From assembly GCF_007644105.1 (NCBI RefSeq), contig NZ_VFAC01000009.1, positions 50,860 to 114,859 on the forward strand: a DNA stretch of 64,000 nt. The letters are read 5' to 3'. Positions 9,568-18,700 of the stretch are shown one piece after another. Under the pieces are notes generated by a model, which saw nothing but the letters and a program-made list of their open reading frames with translations, made no database searches and had not been told where the DNA came from. The DNA comes from Elioraea rosea (GTDB lineage Bacteria; Pseudomonadota; Alphaproteobacteria; Acetobacterales; Acetobacteraceae). A program made the position numbers and the translations under genes. How positions within the stretch are numbered: the first letter of the stretch is position 1; the number at the start of each line of letters is the position of its first letter.

Positions 9568-10266
9568 TCAGCTCGTCTCGCGCTCGAAGCGAGCCTTTGT
9601 CTCAGCGTTTGGTGGATAAAGGCCTGGAAGAGGCAGGCCCTTCTCCACTTCATTCATGATCCACCCTTCCAGCTTCTCCTGAGCCGCAGCTTCCCGGGTG
9701 ACTTCAGCCAGGATGCCTGCTGGGACAAGGACAGCCCCGTCGTCATCCGCCACGACGACGTCATCGGGGAACACGGCCACGCCGCCGCATCCAACAGGCT
9801 CCTGCCAGTTGACAAAAGTGAGTGCTGCAACCGACGGAGGCGCCGCCTCGCCGCTGCACCAGACTGGCAGGTTGGTTCCGCGGACACCCGCCCCGTCCCG
9901 TACCGCCCCTTCCGTAATCAAGGCGGCAACGCCCCTCTTTGCCATCCTGGCGCACAGGATATCGCCGAAGATGCCCGCCTCAACGATACCTTCCGTGCCA
10001 GCGACCACGACGCATCCCTCTGGCATTGCCTCGATAGCGCCGCGCGTCGAGCGCGGAGAGGACCAGCTTTCGGGAGTCGCAAGGTCCTCGCGAGCCGGAA
10101 TGAAGCGGAGCGTAAAGGCGGGCCCAACAACTCGCCTCTGGCCGGTTCGCAAGGGCCGAGGACCGCGCATCCATGTCTTGCGGAGGCCCTTCTTCAGCAG
10201 AACAGTCGTGAGCGTAGCGGTCGTCACCTGCGCCAGCGTTTCACGGATCTCGACGGTGAGGGTCAT
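9568..10266 (-). CDS. RraA family protein, 4-hydroxy-4-methyl-2-oxoglutarate aldolase-like
   Basis: A 232-residue member of the RraA/HMG-aldolase fold. The signature region GIFGDILCARMAKRGVAALI, followed by a TEGAVRD stretch and FPDDVVVADDDGAVLVP, supplies the metal- and substrate-binding acids and Arg of class II pyruvate aldolases such as HMG/CHA aldolase. RraA-type RNase E inhibitors are shorter and lack the same context. Placement ahead of TRAP permease genes whose binding protein resembles a keto-acid binder suggests uptake and cleavage of a 2-oxo acid; this is inference. ATG 10266 is preceded by GGAG at a spacing of 6; the longer upstream frame has no such support. Confidence 0.8.
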   Translation of the reverse strand: MTLTVEIRETLAQVTTATLTTVLLKKGLRKTWMRGPRPLRTGQRRVVGPAFTLRFIPAREDLATPESWSSPRSTRGAIEAMPEGCVVVAGTEGIVEAGIFGDILCARMAKRGVAALITEGAVRDGAGVRGTNLPVWCSGEAAPPSVAALTFVNWQEPVGCGGVAVFPDDVVVADDDGAVLVPAGILAEVTREAAAQEKLEGWIMNEVEKGLPLPGLYPPNAETKARFERETS

Positions 10267-10369
10267 AGGGGGCTCCACGTGACGTGCTTGTGCGCGAGGC
10301 ATCAGCACGTCGAGCGCCTGCTTGCAAGGCCGCTCTTGCATGGCCCGTGCGCACGCCAACCTCACAGTC

Positions 10370-10915
10370 ATGCACCTGACCCGGCGCATGATGCCTTTCA
10401 TGATCCTCGCGCCAGTGGTGGCGCGTGGCGAGGATCAGCTCTGGCGGTCGATTCGGGATGGCCAAACTGCCGTCATCATGCGCCACGCCATCGCTCCTGG
10501 AACCGGCGACCCGCCCGACTTCCAGGCCGATGACTGCTCAACGCAGCGCAACCTCAGTGATGAGGGGCGCAGCCAGGCACGGCGCGTCGGTGCCTTGTTC
10601 CGTCAGAACGGCGTTGTGTCGGCTCACGTTCTCACGAGCGCTTGGTGTAGGGTGCGCGAAACAGCCGAACTGCTCGAGATCGGTTCGGTGAAACTCGAGC
10701 CGGCCTTGGACAGCTTCTTCGCGAAACGCGATGCGGGATCAGCAAGGACGGAAGCAGTTCGCGCGATCTTGGCCCGGTGGTCCGGCAGCGCGCTGGTGCT
10801 GGTAACCCATCAGGTCAACATCACTGCGTTGACCGGCGTTTATCCCGCTTCTGGTGAGATCATTTTCGTGCGTACGCACGCGTCGGCTGAAGTGCTTGGT
10901 CGGGTCCGCACGTGA
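10370..10915 (+). CDS. Exported histidine phosphatase family protein
   Basis: The MRHAIAPGTGDPPDF stretch holds the Arg-His of the phosphoglycerate-mutase-like (RHG) fold. A later VTHQVNI gives the second catalytic His, and DCSTQRNLSDEGRSQAR is typical of this small branch. The protein is about 181 residues if it starts at ATG 10370, where a short hydrophobic stretch suggests export; a longer start at 10322 is possible. The third position of the RHG motif is Ala, as is common in this branch. The substrate is unknown. It is divergent from the RraA-family gene and precedes uppP by 69 bases. Confidence 0.72.
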   Translation: MHLTRRMMPFMILAPVVARGEDQLWRSIRDGQTAVIMRHAIAPGTGDPPDFQADDCSTQRNLSDEGRSQARRVGALFRQNGVVSAHVLTSAWCRVRETAELLEIGSVKLEPALDSFFAKRDAGSARTEAVRAILARWSGSALVLVTHQVNITALTGVYPASGEIIFVRTHASAEVLGRVRT

Positions 10916-10984
10916 CAGGGCGGCTGCCGGCTGCTACCTCGCACGCCGGCTTGCTTCGACGACACCTCAAGGACTTCGTCGCAC

Positions 10985-11800
10985 ATGGACCTGTCGCCGG
11001 CGCTTGCGGCTCTTCTGCTCGGGATCGTTGAGGGTCTGACAGAGTTCGTTCCTGTCTCCTCTACCGGGCACCTGATCCTCTTCATTGATCTGCTAGGCTT
11101 CGCTGCGCCGCCGGGTCGGAGCTTCGAGATCGTGATTCAGCTCGGAGCGGTGCTGGCAGTCATGGTCATCTACGCTCGAAAGCTCTTCGGGATCGCAGTA
11201 GGGGTTTTTGGATCAGGGCCTCCTGCGCAGGAAGCACGTGCGTACGCATCCAATGTGATCATGGCGTTCCTCCCGGCGATGGTTCTGGGCGCGACGCTTC
11301 ACGGGATCATCACTGAAAGATTGTTCGACCCTTACGTCGTTTGTTTCGCACTTATCGCTGGAGGCATTGCGATAATTCTGATCGAACGTTTCCGACCGAC
11401 GGCCCATGTCGAGAGTGTGTCTGCGATAGGGTGGAAGCGATCTCTACTGATCGGCTTCGCTCAGGCACTGGCGATGATACCGGGTACTTCACGATCCGGC
11501 GCGACGATCATCGGCGCTCTTCTGGTTGGCATCGCACGCCCGGCGGCAGCGGAGTTCAGCTTTGTTCTCGCCATACCCACGATGCTCGCTGCAGCCGTAT
11601 ACAGCCTCTATAAGACTTGGTCTGATATTTCCTTTGATGGTGCGGCGCTGATTGCGATCGGGTTCGTCTCGGCATTCGTAGTTGCGTTGATAGTGGTTCG
11701 TGTCGTGCTGGCTGTAATTGCACGGATCGGTTTCACGCCATTTGGCTATTATAGGATCGGTGTTGGCCTCGTCATGCTTGGCGTCCTGCTCACACGCTGA
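10985..11800 (+). CDS. uppP: Undecaprenyl-diphosphatase UppP (BacA)
   Basis: UppP dephosphorylates undecaprenyl diphosphate on the periplasmic side and recycles the lipid carrier for peptidoglycan and O-antigen. The 271-residue polytopic protein carries both family signatures: EGLTEFVPVSSTGH at 16-29, with the two catalytic Glu, and PGTSRSGAT in the second half. Length is normal for the family (about 270). It converges on the acetoacetyl-CoA synthetase gene with a single base between the stop codons, leaving no room for a separate terminator. It lies in the accessory stretch, so it may be an extra copy. Confidence 0.93.
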   Translation: MDLSPALAALLLGIVEGLTEFVPVSSTGHLILFIDLLGFAAPPGRSFEIVIQLGAVLAVMVIYARKLFGIAVGVFGSGPPAQEARAYASNVIMAFLPAMVLGATLHGIITERLFDPYVVCFALIAGGIAIILIERFRPTAHVESVSAIGWKRSLLIGFAQALAMIPGTSRSGATIIGALLVGIARPAAAEFSFVLAIPTMLAAAVYSLYKTWSDISFDGAALIAIGFVSAFVVALIVVRVVLAVIARIGFTPFGYYRIGVGLVMLGVLLTR

Positions 11801-11801
11801 G

Positions 11802-13787
11802 TTAATGCTTTAGTTCCTCCAACGTCTTGTATAGGTCGAGTGCCTCAGGGTTCGCGAGCGCCTCAGCATTCTTCACCGGGCGTCCATGCACCACATCACG
11901 AACGGCGAGCTCGGTAATTTTCCCCGACCGAGTTCGGGGAATATCTGTGACGGCGATGATCTTCGCCGGGACATGTCGTGGCGACGCGTTACGGCGAATG
12001 ATGGATCGAATGCGCTCTCGGAGAGGATCATCAAGAACGATGCCATCGTTCAGCCTGACGAACAGGATGACGCGGACATCGTTCTGCCAATCCTGGCCTA
12101 TGACGAGCGCTTCAATGATCTCCGGAAGTGTTTCCACGAGCCGATAGATCTCGGCTGTCCCAATTCGAACGCCGCCCGGATTAAGGACAGCATCTGAACG
12201 CCCAGTGATGACGAGTCCAGTCGTTCCGTCCTCATGCGGGATCAGTTCGCACCAATCACCATGGTGCCAGACCCCGGGAAACCGTTCGAAATACGCCGCC
12301 CGATATCGGGTGCCATCCGGGTCGTCCCAAAAGCCGATCGGCATCGATGGGAAGGGCTTCGTGCACACCAGCTCTCCCTTCGTACCTCTTGCCGGAGCGC
12401 CGTGCTCATCAAACACCTCGACGGCGCACCCAAGCGCTCGTGTGGCGATCTCGCCTCGGCGAACCGGGCCTTCAGGATTTCCGAGCGCGAAACAGCCAAC
12501 GATATCCGTTCCGCCTGAAATAGACGCAACGGAGACATCCGACTTTATATCGCGATATACATAGTCAAAATTTTCGGGGCTCAATGGGCTCCCGGTTGAA
12601 AGTATCATCCTTAGATCTACGAGAGCATGACTGTCTATCGGGCGCATGGAACGTTTGTGAATTGCATCGATATACTTGGCTGACGTGCCAAATATCGTTG
12701 CGCCCTCTCGGTCGGCGATGTCAAAAAGCGCATTCGGAGTAGGATGAAAGGGGTTCCCGTCAAACTGAAGAAGTGTTGCGCCTGCGAGCAGGCCGGAAAC
12801 CTGCCAGTTCCACATCATCCATCCCATCGTCGTATAGTAGAATAATCTATCTTCTGGCTTTAGGTCGGTGTGCAGCAGATGTTCGCACGCATGCTTGATG
12901 AGGGACCGCCCAGCTCCATGAATGATGCACTTCGGCTTTCCTGTCGTGCCGGACGAATACAGGATGTAAAGCGGATGATCGAACGGAAGCTGCTCAAACG
13001 AGGGAGGCGCATTCCGGTGCGGAGAAAGCCATTCGTCCCAAGAAATGGCTCCCGGGATCGCCATCGCCTCATTGTCGCCAATGTACGGTACAATAATCAA
13101 ACGCTCGACCGAACTGAGCCCGCGCACAATTTCCGTAATTTTTGGCCCATTGCGGAATTCCTTTCCGCCATAACAGTACCCGTCAGCCGCGACCAGAATG
13201 CGGGGAGCGATCTGGCCGAACCGATCCAGCACCCCCGTCGGACCGAAATCCGGGGAGCATGAGGAGAAGGTTCCACCAGCAGCATTGGTGCCGAGCAAGG
13301 CAGCTATTCCATGGGGAATATTCGGCAAGTACACTGCGACCCTATCTCCGGATCTAAGTCCGGCCGAACGCAGCGCGTCGGCGAACGCGGCGACCTCGGC
13401 CCTTAGGCGATCGCGGCTCCAAGCGATTCGGCGCCCATCTTCTCCATTGAAGACGATGGCGTCTTTCGGCCCGGTGTGTCGAAGAAGGTTTTCTGCGTAC
13501 GACAGGCGGGCTTGAGGGAAGAACCGGGCGCCAGGCATGAGATGAATGTTCTCGGCAGTTACCTCTCCGCGGTCGCCGACGAGGCGCGCGAACTCCCACA
13601 CGGCCGACCAGAATGCGCCGATCTCCTCGACCGACCACCGCCAGAGAGACGGATAGTCAGGCACCGAAATGCCTCGCGTCTGCAACCATGTGCGGAATGC
13701 GAACAGATTGGTTGAGGCAACCCGCTCCGCGTCCGGTCGCCAAAGAATCTCTCCCACGCGTCCAGCAGATTCGAACGCAGGATCCAT
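11802..13787 (-). CDS. Acetoacetyl-CoA synthetase (acetoacetate--CoA ligase)
   Basis: A 661-residue ANL-superfamily adenylating enzyme. The phosphate-binding loop is YILYSSGTTGKPKCIIHGAG, and TTMGWMMWNWQVSGLL is distinctive of the acetoacetate-CoA ligase subfamily as against acetyl-CoA synthetase. The C-terminal domain has RSGKITELAVRDV with the catalytic Lys. The enzyme activates acetoacetate for ketone-body or poly-hydroxybutyrate metabolism. The ATG at 13787 has GGGAGAG just upstream and is preferred to the ATG at 13805. Base composition is clearly less GC-rich than the core genes. The neighbours give no pathway hint beyond a generally catabolic setting. Confidence 0.9.
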   Translation of the reverse strand: MDPAFESAGRVGEILWRPDAERVASTNLFAFRTWLQTRGISVPDYPSLWRWSVEEIGAFWSAVWEFARLVGDRGEVTAENIHLMPGARFFPQARLSYAENLLRHTGPKDAIVFNGEDGRRIAWSRDRLRAEVAAFADALRSAGLRSGDRVAVYLPNIPHGIAALLGTNAAGGTFSSCSPDFGPTGVLDRFGQIAPRILVAADGYCYGGKEFRNGPKITEIVRGLSSVERLIIVPYIGDNEAMAIPGAISWDEWLSPHRNAPPSFEQLPFDHPLYILYSSGTTGKPKCIIHGAGRSLIKHACEHLLHTDLKPEDRLFYYTTMGWMMWNWQVSGLLAGATLLQFDGNPFHPTPNALFDIADREGATIFGTSAKYIDAIHKRSMRPIDSHALVDLRMILSTGSPLSPENFDYVYRDIKSDVSVASISGGTDIVGCFALGNPEGPVRRGEIATRALGCAVEVFDEHGAPARGTKGELVCTKPFPSMPIGFWDDPDGTRYRAAYFERFPGVWHHGDWCELIPHEDGTTGLVITGRSDAVLNPGGVRIGTAEIYRLVETLPEIIEALVIGQDWQNDVRVILFVRLNDGIVLDDPLRERIRSIIRRNASPRHVPAKIIAVTDIPRTRSGKITELAVRDVVHGRPVKNAEALANPEALDLYKTLEELKH

Positions 13788-13875
13788 CGATCTCTCCCAA
13801 GCCATATCGATCGGGCCTGTCGGCCGGTGTCTGAGTGTTGTGCTTCCTGCATGTGTCAGGCAAGGCGCTTGGCCC

Positions 13876-13904
13876 TTGCCGCGGTGCGCGGCAATGGCTA
13901 GAAG
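13876..13904 (+). promoter_or_regulatory. Candidate promoter of tRNA-Ala
   Basis: TTGCCG at 13876-13881 and TAGAAG at 13899-13904 are separated by 17 bases and lie about 40 bases ahead of the tRNA. Agreement with the -35/-10 consensus is only partial. The spacer overlaps a perfect TTGCCGC/GCGGCAA inverted repeat, so this segment could instead be a hairpin. Confidence 0.25.
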
Positions 13905-13944
13905 CGGCGTTCCCGACGGCGGGCTTCGGCTCGCGCAAAGGCAT

Positions 13945-14020
13945 GGGGCCGTAGCTCAGTTGGGAGAGCGCGTGAATGGCATTCACGAGGTCAGGGGTTC
14001 GATTCCCCTCGGCTCCACCA
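13945..14020 (+). tRNA. tRNA-Ala (anticodon GGC)
   Basis: A complete 76-base cloverleaf with encoded CCA. The acceptor stem pairs 13945-13951 with 14010-14016 (one G-T pair) and the D stem is GCTC/GAGC. The anticodon stem CGTGA/TCACG encloses loop ATGGCAT, giving anticodon GGC at 13978-13980, which reads GCC and GCU alanine codons. The T arm GGGGTTCGATTCCCC is canonical. It stands alone between the acetoacetyl-CoA synthetase and GMC oxidoreductase genes. No integrase or duplicated tRNA 3' end is visible nearby, so there is no sign that it serves as an attachment site. Confidence 0.97.
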
Positions 14021-14183
14021 AACCCTTGGTCCTCATCGACATAGGCTCTGACTGCGCAAAGCGTGCAGGTTCAAGAAACCACTCGCCATGATCATGTTTC
14101 GCACCTCCCCGTCACGGCGTCAGTCGGGCATTAACGATATACAACTTTGGGTTGCATCATGCGGGCAGTGCGGAGCGGTGAAA

Positions 14184-15803
14184 TCAGGCTTTGGTGTCCG
14201 CGAGAATTATATCTGAGGCCTTCTCGCCGATCATGATGGCTGCGGCATTCGTATTGCCCGAGACCAGAGTGGGCATGATTGCGCAATCAGCGACTCTGAG
14301 GCCATCGACGCCGCGTACGCGAAGGCCGGAATCGACGACAGCGCGCGGGTCACTGCCCATCCGGCAGGTGCTGGTTGGGTGGTAGACGGTACTGGCCTTG
14401 GCCCTGATATGGGCCATTAACGCATCGTCGGTTACCGCATCAGGTCCAGGCTCAACTTCAGCCGCAAAGTATGGGCGCAAAGGCGGTGCATGCATGATGG
14501 CTCGTAGCCTCTTCAGTCCGGCAAGCATTGTGGCCCGGTCAGTCTCCGCCGAAAGGTAGTTCATTCGAATTTCAGGAACGGCACCGGGGTCGGACGACGT
14601 GATCCGCACCGTCCCTCGGCTCTCGGGGCGCAACTGGCATACGTGCGCCATGAATCCCGGGAACGGGTGGAGGCTGTCGCCCATCTTGTCCGTGCTGAAG
14701 GGGATGAAGTGTACCTGCACATCCGGGCTAGCGAGTCGGGCATCGGTTCGGAAGAAGGCACCAGCATGGCCCGCCGCGATCGTGAGCCAGCCGGATCGAG
14801 TCAGAAGCCATTCAAGCCCGAGCCGCACCTTGCCGATCATGCTCGTCGTCATGTCATTCAGGGTTATTGGCTTGGTGCAACGGACTACGCATCGAGCCTG
14901 CAGATGATCCTGCAAATCGGAGCCCACTCCCGGCATATCGTGGATCACCGGGATGCCGTGGCTGCTCAGCAACTCGGCGGGGCCGAGCCCTGAACGTTGC
15001 AGGATCGTGGGCGATCCGTACGCGCCGGCGGCGAGGATGATCTCGCGTCGCGCATGGACAACCTGCCTGATGCCTCCGCGCCGAAAGACGACCCCGGTCG
15101 CGCGCCCATCCGAGAGGATGACCCGATCGGTCAAGGCATCGGTGAACACCTTGAGGTTCTGGCGCTTGCGCGCCGGGTGAAGATAGGCAACGGCGGCGCT
15201 GCACCGGCGACCATTGCGCGATGTTGTTTGAAAATAGCCGACGCCCTCCTGTACCAGACCATTGAAATCCCTAGTCCGCGGAAGTCCTTCATGCTCTGCG
15301 GCAGCGATAAAGGCTTCGGTCAGCTCGTGCGTATGAGGGTCAGAGACGCCGAGCGGTCCGTCGCCTCCGTGCTGGTCGTCCGCGCCACGGATGTTCCCTT
15401 CGGCGCGGCGGAAGTAGTGCAGGACATCGTCTGCCGACCATCCCGAGTTACCAAGCTGGCGCCAATGCTCAAAATCCTCGCGCTGACCGCGGATGTAGAC
15501 GAGCCCGTTGATAGATGACGATCCACCCAGGACTTTCCCTCTTGGCTGATAGACACGCCTGCCATTGAGCTCGGATTCGGGGGCGGTTTCGAACATCCAG
15601 TTTACGCGGGGGTTGCGGAACAACTTCGCGTAGCCGAGCGGAAGGTGGATCCAGAAATCGCGATCCTCCGGCCCGGCCTCGAGGACGGCGACGCTGTGGA
15701 GCCCACCTGCCGACAGGCGATTGGCCAGAACGCACCCTGCACTTCCGGCACCGACGATGACAAAGTCGAATGCGCCGGCGTCATCGAGTTCCGTGCCCTG
15801 CAT
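14184..15803 (-). CDS. GMC family oxidoreductase (choline dehydrogenase-like)
   Basis: A 539-residue flavoprotein. The FAD-binding GAGSAGCVLANRL motif lies at 18-30, GKVLGGSSSINGLVYIRG and YGSPTILQRSGLGP are GMC signatures, and the C-terminal YHPTSTCRMG and SGNTNAAAIMIGEKASD supply the active-site His and Asn regions. Members oxidise alcohols such as choline, polyols or long-chain alcohols; the substrate here cannot be fixed from sequence. ATG 15803 is chosen because homologues start close to the Rossmann motif. It is divergent from a TPP-enzyme gene with a 133-base shared upstream region, so the two may be co-regulated. Confidence 0.85.
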   Translation of the reverse strand: MQGTELDDAGAFDFVIVGAGSAGCVLANRLSAGGLHSVAVLEAGPEDRDFWIHLPLGYAKLFRNPRVNWMFETAPESELNGRRVYQPRGKVLGGSSSINGLVYIRGQREDFEHWRQLGNSGWSADDVLHYFRRAEGNIRGADDQHGGDGPLGVSDPHTHELTEAFIAAAEHEGLPRTRDFNGLVQEGVGYFQTTSRNGRRCSAAVAYLHPARKRQNLKVFTDALTDRVILSDGRATGVVFRRGGIRQVVHARREIILAAGAYGSPTILQRSGLGPAELLSSHGIPVIHDMPGVGSDLQDHLQARCVVRCTKPITLNDMTTSMIGKVRLGLEWLLTRSGWLTIAAGHAGAFFRTDARLASPDVQVHFIPFSTDKMGDSLHPFPGFMAHVCQLRPESRGTVRITSSDPGAVPEIRMNYLSAETDRATMLAGLKRLRAIMHAPPLRPYFAAEVEPGPDAVTDDALMAHIRAKASTVYHPTSTCRMGSDPRAVVDSGLRVRGVDGLRVADCAIMPTLVSGNTNAAAIMIGEKASDIILADTKA

Positions 15804-15936
15804 GGTGCGGTTGTCCTTCCTTAGTGCTGGGGGGCTCACTCGCCCCGTGGTCGGTATTGCGCCACAGTGCTAAGGCTCGCGCCAGACACGCGAAGCTTGA
15901 CGACAGCGCATGGATGGATGGGAGGACGCGGACGAT

Positions 15937-17484
15937 ATGAACGGTGCCGAGAGCCTTGTGCACACTCTGCTGGCCAGTGGCGTAGACACGTGCTTCGCCA
16001 ATCCCGGTACCTCGGAAATGCACTTCGTCGCCGCGCTCGATCGCGTACCTGGCATGCGGTGCGTGCTTGGCCTGTTCGAAGGTGTCGTCACTGGTGCAGC
16101 GGACGGCTATGCCCGCATGGCGGAGAAACCAGCCGCAACGCTGCTGCACTGCGGTCCCGGTCTGGCAAACGCTCTTTCGAACATCCACAACGCGCGGCGG
16201 GCGCGCTCACCAATGGTCAACATTGTCGGAGACCACGCGACTTACCATCGCCCATGGGACGCGCCCCTCACCTCCGACGTCGAGGGTGTGGCTCGGCCGT
16301 TCAGCGACTGGCTGAGAACCGGCCTGTCGGCAAGGAACATCGCGGCTGATGGCGCCGCCGCGGTGCAGGCCGCCCGCTCGGCACCTGGTCAGATCGCAAC
16401 GCTGATCCTTCCTGCGAATACGGCCTGGGAGGAAGCCGATGATCCCGTAGCGCCACTTCCTGTCGCCGCTCCCACCGCCGCGTCGCCCCAGCAAGTTGAA
16501 ACCGCGGCGCGCCTCCTGCAGCGTAACGGCTCGAAAGTCGTGCTGCTGTTGGCGGGGGCTGCTCTCCGTGAGGAGGGGCAACGTGCGGCATGGCGCATCG
16601 CCTCGGCCACCGGTGCCAAGGTGATGGCCCAGATGTCGAACGCGCGCATTGAGCGTGGTCAGGGCCGCTACCCGATTGAGCGGGTCCCGTACCCCGTCGA
16701 TACGGCCCTTGCAGCACTGGCGCCCTACGCGACGTGCATCCTTGTCGGAGCAAAGCATCCGGTCGCCTTCTTCGCTTACCCGGGAAAGCCTGGGTCGCTT
16801 CTCCCAGAGGGTTGCGAGGTCCACGTCTTGGCCCGACCGGATCAGGACGTCGCTGCGGCCATCGAAGACCTTGCTGATCAGGTGGCCGCCGGAACCGCGG
16901 CTCCGATGCCGAACGACGGCCCGCGCCCAACCGCCCCCGGGGGTCCGATAACTTCGGAAGGGATCGCGAGGACAGTGGCAGCTCTGATGCCTGAGAATGC
17001 GATCATCGTCGACGAGGGCGTCACAACCGGGCGCGGCTTCTTCCCGGAAACACACAACGCGCCGAAGCACGATTGGCTCCAGCTTACCGGCGGCTCGATC
17101 GGAGAGGGGCTCCCGCTCGCTCTCGGCGCATCAATCGCGTGCCCGGAGCGTAAGGTGATCGGCCTCCAGGCTGATGGGTCGGCCATGTACACCCTTCAGG
17201 CGCTTTGGACCATGGCCAGAGAAGGCTGCGACGCGACGATCATCGTGTTTTCGAATCGGAAGTATGCGATCTTGCGTCAGGAACTGATGAATGTTGGTGC
17301 CAATCCCGGCCGAACTGCACTTGATATGCTCGACTTGGGGAATCCTGATCTTGACTGGGTCAAGTTGGCTGGTGGGATGGGTGTCGAAGGCGCCGTCGCC
17401 GGAGACTTGGACAGGCTTGCGGATCTCATGCGCCAAGCGATGGCTCGACGCGGCCCCTTCCTGATCGAGCTTCTGGTCCCCTGA
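15937..17484 (+). CDS. Acetolactate synthase-like thiamine diphosphate enzyme
   Basis: A 515-residue single-chain TPP enzyme in the acetolactate synthase/benzoylformate decarboxylase superfamily. The catalytic Glu lies in GLFEGVVTGAADGYARM. The C-terminal TPP/Mg motif begins ADGSAMYTLQALW and ends at the FSN about 28 residues later. It resembles the stand-alone 'acetolactate synthase large subunit' branch, and no small regulatory subunit gene is adjacent, so a catabolic 2-oxo-acid decarboxylase or carboligase role is more likely than branched-chain amino acid synthesis. ATG 15937 is preferred; the frame also offers ATG 15910. It may be co-regulated with the divergent GMC oxidoreductase. Confidence 0.8.
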   Translation: MNGAESLVHTLLASGVDTCFANPGTSEMHFVAALDRVPGMRCVLGLFEGVVTGAADGYARMAEKPAATLLHCGPGLANALSNIHNARRARSPMVNIVGDHATYHRPWDAPLTSDVEGVARPFSDWLRTGLSARNIAADGAAAVQAARSAPGQIATLILPANTAWEEADDPVAPLPVAAPTAASPQQVETAARLLQRNGSKVVLLLAGAALREEGQRAAWRIASATGAKVMAQMSNARIERGQGRYPIERVPYPVDTALAALAPYATCILVGAKHPVAFFAYPGKPGSLLPEGCEVHVLARPDQDVAAAIEDLADQVAAGTAAPMPNDGPRPTAPGGPITSEGIARTVAALMPENAIIVDEGVTTGRGFFPETHNAPKHDWLQLTGGSIGEGLPLALGASIACPERKVIGLQADGSAMYTLQALWTMAREGCDATIIVFSNRKYAILRQELMNVGANPGRTALDMLDLGNPDLDWVKLAGGMGVEGAVAGDLDRLADLMRQAMARRGPFLIELLVP

Positions 17485-17496
17485 GCCGGGGCTTGC

Positions 17497-18588
17497 GTGC
17501 TTCCTGTTACCACCCACGCATTGCTGGGCCATCTGGCGTTCTGCGCCATGCTTGCCCTTGTATCGGCCATCGTCGTCCGAGGAGTGATCGCTCTTCGCCT
17601 GATGGACGTTCCGAATACAAGGAGCGCCCATGAGCGCCCGACACCCAAAGGTGGTGGCCTGGGGATCGTGGTTGCAACATTGGTTGGGCTGTCGGTGCTC
17701 TACCTTCGGGCGGACACAGCACGCATAGCCGACCCGTATTTCATCGCCGTCATCGGGGGAGGTGCGGCAATCGCGGCAGTTTCGCTGGCCGATGATGCCC
17801 TTGATTTTTCGTTCTACTGGAAACTCGTTGCCCAGCTTTTTGCTGCCGGACTGCCCATCGGCTTCGGCTTATCGCTCGATCGTCTGTTTCTGCCATTCGT
17901 TGGCGAGGTTCCCCTCGGAGGCGCGGCAATTCCCTTTACCCTGCTGTGGATCGTCTTTGTGACAAACGCAATGAACTTCATCGACGGCTTGAACGGGCTT
18001 TGTGCGGGCATGGCAGCCATTGCGGCGGGCTTCCTTGCTGTCATCGCCCTTTCTGAAGGCGGCAGCTTTGTCTATGCAGCCTCGCTTTTTCTGTGCGCCG
18101 GATGTCTTGGCTTTCTTCCGTTCAACTTCCCATCGGCACGCATCTTTCTCGGCGATGTGGGAAGCCAATTTATCGGGTACATGCTGGCGATCCTTGCGGT
18201 CGCTGCGGCGCGCTTCGAAACCACGCAAGTCAGCTTTTTCATCGTTCCGCTGCTGATTGCAATGCCGCTGTTTGATGTGGTCTTCACGCTTTTTCGCCGT
18301 GCGCTCGCAGGCGAGGGACTAATCCACGCTCATCGCGGGCATCTGTACCAAATGCTGGACCGAACGGGCTATCCGCGTGCTGGCATCTCGCTCATTCATT
18401 GGGGATTCACCGCTGCGATGGGGCTCGTCGCATTCCAGTTCCTCCGCCTGACGCCGCCGCAGAAACTGATCCTCTACCTATTGGTGTTGGCGGCGCTCAC
18501 TGTGTATGCGCTGTGGGTATCTGCACGGGCACGCCGGGCCGGAATCGTGAACTGGTCGCGCACGGTCCAGCGTCCGCCCATCAATTGA
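17497..18588 (+). CDS. WecA/MraY-like polyprenyl-phosphate sugar-1-phosphate transferase
   Basis: A 363-residue polytopic membrane protein of glycosyltransferase family 4, which moves a sugar-1-phosphate onto undecaprenyl phosphate at the inner face of the membrane. Key motifs are VPNTRSAHERPTPKGGGLGI in the first loop, NAMNFIDGLNGLCAG with the catalytic Asp, FPSARIFLGDVGSQFIGY, and HRGHLYQ. The start is a GTG at 17497, 12 bases after the preceding stop, which suggests co-transcription with the TPP enzyme although the functions look unrelated. It probably starts O-antigen or exopolysaccharide units; UppP, encoded 6 kb upstream, recycles the same carrier. Confidence 0.85.
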   Translation: MLPVTTHALLGHLAFCAMLALVSAIVVRGVIALRLMDVPNTRSAHERPTPKGGGLGIVVATLVGLSVLYLRADTARIADPYFIAVIGGGAAIAAVSLADDALDFSFYWKLVAQLFAAGLPIGFGLSLDRLFLPFVGEVPLGGAAIPFTLLWIVFVTNAMNFIDGLNGLCAGMAAIAAGFLAVIALSEGGSFVYAASLFLCAGCLGFLPFNFPSARIFLGDVGSQFIGYMLAILAVAAARFETTQVSFFIVPLLIAMPLFDVVFTLFRRALAGEGLIHAHRGHLYQMLDRTGYPRAGISLIHWGFTAAMGLVAFQFLRLTPPQKLILYLLVLAALTVYALWVSARARRAGIVNWSRTVQRPPIN

Positions 18589-18700
18589 CAGAAAAAACAT
18601 TCCGTACCTACGCTTTAGACAGGACCGTCGAATGGCGTGAATGTCGGACGCGTAAAGGCCCGCATAGATGGGTCAGGTTAAATGAGGAGGAATCGTTCGC

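Noticed and set aside
13945..14020. tRNA-Ala as an integration site
   Set aside because: No integrase gene and no second copy of the tRNA 3' end was seen on either side.
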